From positions 1 to 10,801 of the forward strand of contig CALHST010000142.1 of the NCBI GenBank assembly GCA_938038825.1: a stretch of DNA of 10,801 bases, in the 5' to 3' direction. The stretch's first letter is position 1. Each line of letters opens with the position of its first letter. This DNA is from an uncultured Paracoccaceae bacterium. Lineage in GTDB: Bacteria; Pseudomonadota; Alphaproteobacteria; Rhodobacterales; Rhodobacteraceae. Positions 6,273 through 10,801 of the stretch are shown piece by piece. The notes under the pieces are model-generated. The model searched no databases and was not told the DNA's origin. It was given only the letters and a program-made list of their open reading frames with translations. Both the position numbers and the translations under genes were made by a program.

Positions 6273-6777
6273 ACCTGCCACCCTTTCGGATGCGTCCAGT
6301 ATTGCGGCGCTGTCGATTGAAGTGTGGGTCGGCACCTATTTGAAACGTGGTGTGAACGCATTTTTTGCGGATTTCGTGCTGGATACCTTTACCACACAAA
6401 AGACCGAAACACTCATTTCAGATCCCAATGCAATAATCATTGTGTCTGAAAACGAGGATGGACTGGATGGGTTCATACGCGTGGCAACGGGCAACTTGGC
6501 ACCGGTGGATGGGTGTTCAGATATTGAAATCACAACCTTTTACGTTCAACCTCGCCATCACGGCAAAGGCATCGGAAAATCGTTGTTAAAGGCTGGGCTG
6601 CAACACTGCCAAGACATGGGCCGCGGTTCTGTCTGGCTGACGACACATGCCGAGAATGCCCCAGCAATCGCATTTTATCTTTCCCAAGGATTTGATCACG
6701 TGGGGGAAACGTTGTTCCGCATTCAAGACGAAGGGTATTTGAACAATGTCTATTCTTATCGTTTCACGTCGCTGTAA
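6262..6777 (+). CDS. GNAT family N-acetyltransferase
   Basis: A 171-residue Gcn5-related acetyltransferase that moves an acetyl group from acetyl-CoA to an amine. Motif A is clear: ITTFYVQPRHHGKGIGKSLL (90-109), where QPRHHGKGIG is the pyrophosphate-binding Q/R-x-x-G-x-G loop. Motif B is ENAPAIAFYLSQGF (131-144), with the usual Asn and Tyr. The N-terminus PLRPATLSDASSIAAL is typical of the fold. The acceptor cannot be predicted. The start at 6262 overlaps the RidA gene by 11 nt in another frame; no strong ribosome-binding site is visible, which suggests translational coupling. It converges on the DUF2235 gene with an 18-bp gap. Confidence 0.9.
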   Translation: MPLRPATLSDASSIAALSIEVWVGTYLKRGVNAFFADFVLDTFTTQKTETLISDPNAIIIVSENEDGLDGFIRVATGNLAPVDGCSDIEITTFYVQPRHHGKGIGKSLLKAGLQHCQDMGRGSVWLTTHAENAPAIAFYLSQGFDHVGETLFRIQDEGYLNNVYSYRFTSL

Positions 6778-6795
6778 CCCCATCATTTGAAGGGC

Positions 6796-7878
6796 TTAGT
6801 TTGTCCCAAAAAGCCTAAGTGACGGCAGCGTCCAACCCGGCTTTTCCGGGGCTAAAGCAACACTGGGGTGAACGCGTTCTGATGGGTCCAGCCCAACTTT
6901 ACGGGCTTTGCGTGTGACCAACCAGCGACCGATACCCCGGAAAGATCCAGAACTTGGCGCAGTCGGGTCTTGTGGAAACCGCGATTGCCAGCCAGCCGGA
7001 AGCGGCAGCCCGCAACATTCTGCCTTTTCCAACATCCAGACTAAGGGGATGTTGGATAAAGGTCGGGATTCTTCATAGCCACCCAGCATACCACCAACAT
7101 CACCATGCGTCCCACGGAACCACATTTGCTCGAGATGGCCATCCCAATCGCCCCTGCTGTCCCACATCACCGGCGCATAAGCGACCCGCGTTTCGCTTCG
7201 GGCGAGTGCGTGGAATCCACGTTTGACTGTCGGGCCCAACGCGTGGCTGTGAAAGGCATGTTTTGGCACACTTAAGCGCCAAAGCAACGGTGCATTGATC
7301 CCCAATGATTTCACTGTATCCCACGCGCCAATCATCTCAACTTCGACCTTTGCGTGGCACAGGGATCGCCCAAATGCGATGGCCGCAGGACTGTTTGGCG
7401 CGTTCTGATAGTGACGGTATACATCCCGTACATTGCGTTGAGTGGCGTTCTCGGCCCGCAACAAGCCAACGCGATCAATGACCCCTGCGAGGCTGCGCAC
7501 AGCATAGGCGCCCCGGGAATATCCAATCAAAAAAATCTTGTCTCCGACGCGATAACGTGACGCCAAATACCCATAGGCCCTACGGATCTGTCGGTTGATG
7601 CCCCGCCCCGCCAATACGTCCCCCAATTTGCGCCAATGCGACCATTGGATGCCGGGTTCATAATACACAGACACTGGCGCGCCGATCTCGCGCAGCAGCT
7701 TAAAGGTCAGCCCCGCGTTTGTTTCGTATCCTTCGTGCAGCGAAGACATGGTGCCGTCGATGACAATGACATGAATCGTGCTGTCACGCGTTGCCCGGGG
7801 TTGGGTCTGTGCCTCCCCCCGGCCAAAGAAGCCCTGTAAAAACCTGGCTACGCGTCTATTCAGCTGCGATCCGTGCAT
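6796..7878 (-). CDS. DUF2235 domain alpha/beta hydrolase (Tle1-like fold)
   Basis: A 360-residue protein with the DUF2235 alpha/beta-hydrolase domain (PF09994) at about 35-285. A likely triad is visible: nucleophile Ser121 in GYSRGAYAVRSLAG, Asp187 in IGAWDTVKSLG, and His258 in WFRGTHGDVGG. The same domain occurs in type VI secretion phospholipase effectors (Tle1), but many stand-alone bacterial and fungal members have no assigned substrate. There is no signal peptide, and no vgrG, PAAR or immunity-type gene is nearby. Residues 290-360 match nothing I know. The ATG at 7878 is the only usable start before the domain; it lies 23 nt inside the coxL-like gene, with GGAG too close to it for normal spacing, so translation is probably coupled to coxL. 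Confidence 0.87.
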   Translation of the reverse strand: MHGSQLNRRVARFLQGFFGRGEAQTQPRATRDSTIHVIVIDGTMSSLHEGYETNAGLTFKLLREIGAPVSVYYEPGIQWSHWRKLGDVLAGRGINRQIRRAYGYLASRYRVGDKIFLIGYSRGAYAVRSLAGVIDRVGLLRAENATQRNVRDVYRHYQNAPNSPAAIAFGRSLCHAKVEVEMIGAWDTVKSLGINAPLLWRLSVPKHAFHSHALGPTVKRGFHALARSETRVAYAPVMWDSRGDWDGHLEQMWFRGTHGDVGGMLGGYEESRPLSNIPLVWMLEKAECCGLPLPAGWQSRFPQDPTAPSSGSFRGIGRWLVTRKARKVGLDPSERVHPSVALAPEKPGWTLPSLRLFGTN

Positions 7879-10153
7879 TCTCCAACATTTCCCAAACTCT
7901 CAGCGGCGTGAATGGCATATCCGCCTGTCGCACGCCCCTGTCCCACAACGCATCTTGCACCGCGTTTGCAGTTGCCGCCATGGACCCGACTGTCCCCGCC
8001 TCGCCACAGCCTTTCATCCCCATGATGTTTGCTGTGGATGGAACCGGTTCCGACGTAAAAGATAACATAGGTACGTCTGCCGCTCTTGGCATCGCATAGT
8101 CCATGAAACTTGCTGTGAGCAGTTGTCCATCTTCGTCATAGACAACGTGTTCCGTCAGGGCCTGTCCAACCCCCTGCACGACTCCGCCATGAACCTGGCC
8201 TTCGGCCAGCATAGGGTTGATAAGATTGCCAAAATCGTCGACCACAGTGTATCGGTCCAGTTTGACCAAACCAGTGTTACAGTCGATCACGACTTCCGCG
8301 ATATGCGCGCCATTTGGGAAGCTTCGCGCCTCAAGTTGAGTGGTCTCTTGGTGCCGCATTAAGTCATCACGCCCCTTGTCCCGCGCCATCTCGGCCACTT
8401 CCAGCATGGTTGGGGTCAAGTTCGTGCCGGGAACGCGGAACCGCTCATCATCAAATGAAATCTCTTCTGCCGGAACACCCGCTTCGTCCGCCAGAAACGC
8501 CGAAAAGGCAGTTTTCATGGTCTGAGCCGTTGCAAGGATTGCCGTGTTCTGCGTGGTCACCGACCGTGACCCGCCAGTCCCGCCGCCCTTTGCAATAAGA
8601 TCGCTGTCGCCCTGTACGAAATGGATCCGGTCCGCTGGAATACCAGTCTGATCAGACAAGAACTGCGTAAAGACAGTCTCATGACCCTGACCGTTTGATT
8701 GTGTGCCGACATAGACTGTCACTGTGCCATCTTCGTTGAAGTCGACGGCCGCAGTTTCCGAAGGGTCACCCAGAATACTCTCGATGTAGTAACACAAACC
8801 AACACCGCGCAGATTTCCGTTTTGTTCATCCGCGGCACGGCGCGCCACAAAACCTTTTAGATCGGCTTCGACTTCTGCGCGCGACAGCACGCGGTTGAAA
8901 TCCCCGACGTCATAAGTTTCGCCAACAGGCGTTTTGTACGGGAACGCATCTGGTTTGATAAAGTTTCGCCGCCGCAATTCCAAAGGATCCAAACCAAGTT
9001 CGCGTGCAGCCCGGTCTATCAACCTCTCAAGCAAATAAATGGCCTCGGGACGCCCAGCACCACGATAGGCGTCCACCGGGGTGGTGTTGGTAAAATACCC
9101 TTCGACATGCAGCCAAATGGTTTGGATATCGTAGACGCCGCCAAAAATTCGGCTGAACAATTGCGTCTGGATAAACTGCGCAAATTGCGAGTTGAACGCC
9201 CCCAGATTGCAGCGCGTTTTTACTCGGTAAGCTGTGATTTTGTAATCCGCATCAAACGCCAATTCGCCCAAATGCCACAAATCACGCCCGGCATTATCCG
9301 TCAGCATCGCTTCAGTGCGATCCGACATCCAACGCACTGGGCGTTTCAGTTCACGCACCGCTTGCGCGACGACGAAGTATTCTGGGTATAACATGCCCTT
9401 CATACCAAATCCGCCACCGACGTCCGGGTTCGTGACCCGCACATCGCTTGCGTCCATGTCAAACTTCTGCGCAATCGCTGACTTTGCGCCCCAAACGCCC
9501 TGCCCGCCAAAGCTCAGATGCAGCCGGCCATCTTCCAGATCAACCCAGCAGCCGCGTGGCTCCATCGAATTCACAATGATCCGGTTGTCATCGACATCCA
9601 AACTGACCACATGCGCAGCCTTGCCAAAAGCAGCATCCGTTGCGGCCTCATCCCCCATGGCCCAATCAAACGCTGTGTTGTCAGGCGCTTCGCTGTGAAT
9701 GGTCTCACCACCTGGCGCAAAATCCATCTTGGCTGGTAGATCGTCCACCTCAGCCCAAATCATCTCTGCCGCGTCACGGGCCTCTTCCAGACTGTCCGCG
9801 ATCACACAGGCGACCGCTTGGCCGACGTGACACACCTTGTCCTTGGCAAGCCACGGACGCACAGGCGCGGCACCATCTGACCCATCCTGGTTCTTGATAA
9901 TTGACGCATCCAATGTCGCATCCAGCCCAACGGCTTCCAGATCGGCTTGCGACAACACCAAATGAACACCAGGAGCCGCCCGCGCCTCATCCAAATCCAA
10001 TGCCGTAATCACGCCATGGGCCTGTTGCGAACGCACAAAGAATGCATGCAACGCACCCGCAGGAACAATGTCGTCTACATAGCGACCAGCACCCGTTAAA
10101 AAACGATCATCTTCCACACGTCGCACGGATTGCGATTTACCAAATTTTTCCAT
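7856..10153 (-). CDS. coxL: Molybdopterin-binding large subunit of the xanthine oxidase family, form II CoxL-like
   Basis: A 765-residue molybdenum hydroxylase large subunit, similar to the CO dehydrogenase/aerobic-type L subunit. The N-terminal domain starts FGKSQSVRRVEDDRFLTGAGRYVDDI. Molybdopterin-cytosine-dinucleotide binding segments follow: GGQGVWGAK (216-224), PDVGGGFGMK (243-252), GTQSNGQGHET and GGGTGGSRS. The active-site loop is AYRGAGR (362-368), the form II signature; form I CO dehydrogenases have AYRCSFR with the Mo-Cu cysteine. The active-site Glu718 lies in KGCGEAGTVGS. Physiological CO oxidation is therefore doubtful and the true substrate may be another aldehyde or heterocycle. 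Genes for the FAD (M) and 2Fe-2S (S) partners are not adjacent. Start 10153 has GGAG 9 nt upstream and fits the family N-terminus; an ATG at 10168 would add 5 residues. Confidence 0.93.
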   Translation of the reverse strand: MEKFGKSQSVRRVEDDRFLTGAGRYVDDIVPAGALHAFFVRSQQAHGVITALDLDEARAAPGVHLVLSQADLEAVGLDATLDASIIKNQDGSDGAAPVRPWLAKDKVCHVGQAVACVIADSLEEARDAAEMIWAEVDDLPAKMDFAPGGETIHSEAPDNTAFDWAMGDEAATDAAFGKAAHVVSLDVDDNRIIVNSMEPRGCWVDLEDGRLHLSFGGQGVWGAKSAIAQKFDMDASDVRVTNPDVGGGFGMKGMLYPEYFVVAQAVRELKRPVRWMSDRTEAMLTDNAGRDLWHLGELAFDADYKITAYRVKTRCNLGAFNSQFAQFIQTQLFSRIFGGVYDIQTIWLHVEGYFTNTTPVDAYRGAGRPEAIYLLERLIDRAARELGLDPLELRRRNFIKPDAFPYKTPVGETYDVGDFNRVLSRAEVEADLKGFVARRAADEQNGNLRGVGLCYYIESILGDPSETAAVDFNEDGTVTVYVGTQSNGQGHETVFTQFLSDQTGIPADRIHFVQGDSDLIAKGGGTGGSRSVTTQNTAILATAQTMKTAFSAFLADEAGVPAEEISFDDERFRVPGTNLTPTMLEVAEMARDKGRDDLMRHQETTQLEARSFPNGAHIAEVVIDCNTGLVKLDRYTVVDDFGNLINPMLAEGQVHGGVVQGVGQALTEHVVYDEDGQLLTASFMDYAMPRAADVPMLSFTSEPVPSTANIMGMKGCGEAGTVGSMAATANAVQDALWDRGVRQADMPFTPLRVWEMLENARIAAE

Positions 10154-10162
10154 CGAGGGAGG

Positions 10163-10166
10163 CTCC
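10163..10166 (-). promoter_or_regulatory. coxL-like gene ribosome-binding site
   Basis: On the - strand a GGAG lies 9 nt before the ATG at 10153. This favours that start over the ATG at 10168, whose AGGTGA abuts the start codon with no spacing. Confidence 0.6.
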
Positions 10167-10168
10167 AT

Positions 10169-10406
10169 TCACCTGAAAACGGACATGGATCAGGACACTA
10201 GACGCAAAAGCTGCAATGTCCAGAGAACGCGGTACTTTTGGAACACGGTTTTTTGCTCCCCAGACATGGTATCTTCAAGCAGGGCCATAGGCGCGGACCC
10301 CACAAAGGATTTGGTCAAAAAGAACAATGCTCAGCGACCATTTCCGACAGCAGGTCGCAAACAGACGCGACCCACACTCTTGTCGGCGGTGAATTTTTAA
10401 CGAAAC
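10169..10406. other. Divergent intergenic region between the coxL-like and phyH-type genes
   Basis: About 240 bp that should hold both promoters. I see no convincing -35/-10 pair, no known operator and no terminator. A short open frame (10185-10400, +) has no ribosome-binding site and no recognisable similarity, so I treat this as non-coding. The only structure I see is the dyad cluster at 10334-10386, listed separately. Confidence 0.6.
10334..10386 (+). repeat. Nested and competing short dyads upstream of the PhyH-type gene
   Basis: CCGACA (10344-10349) pairs with TGTCGG (10381-10386) and encloses GGTCGC (10353-10358) pairing with GCGACC (10367-10372) over an 8-nt loop. A second GCGACC (10334-10339) could pair with the same GGTCGC instead, so the two inner folds exclude each other. 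The outer stem ends 37 nt before the start codon. Stems are only 6 bp, so chance is possible; a leader switch or a regulator-binding cluster is inference. Confidence 0.4.
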
Positions 10407-10415
10407 AAGGAAGGA
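10407..10415 (+). promoter_or_regulatory. Ribosome-binding site of the PhyH-type gene
   Basis: AAGGAAGGA ends 8 nt before the ATG at 10424 and is the strongest Shine-Dalgarno sequence I noticed in the window. It fixes the start of the truncated gene. Confidence 0.8.
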
Positions 10416-10423
10416 TCGCGCCA

Positions 10424-10801
10424 ATGGCAAACGCACTGTCCCTCGTAAAGGGCCGACTTACAGACACGCACATTGAGCAATATTGGCGGGATGGCTTTTT
10501 GTTCCCGGTTCCGGCCTTGTCGCGTGATACCGCACTCAAATATCGCAGTGTTCTTGAAGACATGGAACGCGATTGGTTAAACGCCAATCTGCCGTTGCCA
10601 CTGAACACTTATAAGCGCATCAATGCCCAGCTTGTGATGCCCATGGTCGACCAAATCGCAAGAGATCCAGCAATTCTGGATATCGTCGAAGGCATCCTTG
10701 GGCCAGATATCATGGTGTATTCGGGCGAGTTTTTTATCAAAGAACCCAATACAAAGCACATCGTGTCCATGCATCAGGACCTGACCTATTGGGGTTTAGG
10801 C
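10424..10801 (+). CDS. Phytanoyl-CoA dioxygenase (PhyH) family protein, N-terminal part (3' end outside window)
   Basis: The first 126 codons of a protein that runs off the right edge. The N-terminus (LTDTHIEQYWRDGFLFPVPALS, 12-33) is the opening of PhyH-type non-haem Fe(II)/2-oxoglutarate oxygenases (PF05721). Residues 88-109 (VEGILGPDIMVYSGEFFIKE) lead into VSMHQDLTYWGLG, where His117 and Asp119 form the first two iron ligands of the HxD...H triad; the distal His and the 2-oxoglutarate-binding Arg must lie beyond the window. Family members hydroxylate or halogenate varied small molecules, so the substrate cannot be named. It is transcribed away from the coxL-like gene, from a leader with several short dyads. 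Confidence 0.87.
   Translation, partial: MANALSLVKGRLTDTHIEQYWRDGFLFPVPALSRDTALKYRSVLEDMERDWLNANLPLPLNTYKRINAQLVMPMVDQIARDPAILDIVEGILGPDIMVYSGEFFIKEPNTKHIVSMHQDLTYWGLG

Noticed and set aside
5739..6335. Long - strand open frame (198 codons) opposite the RidA and thioesterase genes
   Set aside because: It is antisense to three conserved genes, and its translation shows no domain pattern.
6778..6820. Bidirectional terminator between the GNAT and DUF2235 genes
   Set aside because: Only a 5-bp GGCTT/AAGCC pairing, inside the DUF2235 3' end, can be drawn, with no T-run on either strand.
6796..7878. Type VI secretion effector of the Tle1 group
   Set aside because: The DUF2235 domain alone is not enough: no vgrG, hcp, PAAR, adaptor or immunity gene is nearby, and the gene is coupled to a metabolic enzyme.
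7856..10153. True (form I) CO dehydrogenase large subunit
   Set aside because: The active-site loop is AYRGAGR; the copper-binding cysteine motif AYRCSFR of form I is absent.
10185..10400. Small + strand open frame of 71 codons between the coxL-like and PhyH-type genes
   Set aside because: No Shine-Dalgarno sequence precedes the ATG, the translation resembles nothing known, and the span is where the divergent promoters should be.

Overview
The window looks like the chromosome of an alphaproteobacterium, most likely the Rhodobacterales/roseobacter group. The basis is protein character: a bifunctional PutA, a form II CoxL-type molybdenum hydroxylase, a short MetF paired with a MetR-like regulator, and a phytanoyl-CoA-dioxygenase-type oxygenase. 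The base composition is moderately GC-rich by eye. This assignment is an inference; the window holds no rRNA or other marker gene. All but about 900 bases is coding, and I see no tRNA, rRNA, CRISPR array, insertion sequence or prophage.

Left part (1-2401, + strand): the C-terminal third of putA (proline to glutamate) runs in from the left edge. It is followed by a rhomboid intramembrane protease whose start codon lies inside a perfect 10-bp hairpin, and then a small GFA-domain zinc protein that starts inside the rhomboid stop (ATGA overlap). These three probably form one transcription unit. It converges on suhB, an inositol-monophosphatase family gene on the - strand (2436-3221).

Middle (3222-6777): suhB is separated from a MetR-like LysR gene (- strand) by an intergenic region. 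That region contains an inverted pair of REP-like palindromes (3341-3413), a REPIN candidate. The regulator is divergent from metF, with two MetR-type boxes of the same TGAG-N5-TTCA form centred 31 bp apart between them. metF is followed on the + strand by a PaaI-type hotdog thioesterase, a RidA-family protein that lacks the usual catalytic arginine, and a GNAT acetyltransferase that overlaps the RidA gene by 11 nt.

Right part (6796-10801): on the - strand, a form II CoxL-like molybdopterin subunit overlaps by 23 nt a downstream DUF2235 alpha/beta-hydrolase gene. No medium (FAD) or small (2Fe-2S) subunit gene lies next to it in this window. Divergent from coxL, a PhyH-type Fe(II)/2-oxoglutarate oxygenase begins at 10424 and runs off the right edge; its leader holds nested and mutually exclusive short dyads.

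No clearly new defence or mobile system is visible. The points most worth checking are the REP doublet, the hairpin over the rhomboid start, the MetR operator pair, the orphan CoxL with its coupled DUF2235 hydrolase, and the Arg-less RidA in a metF cluster.
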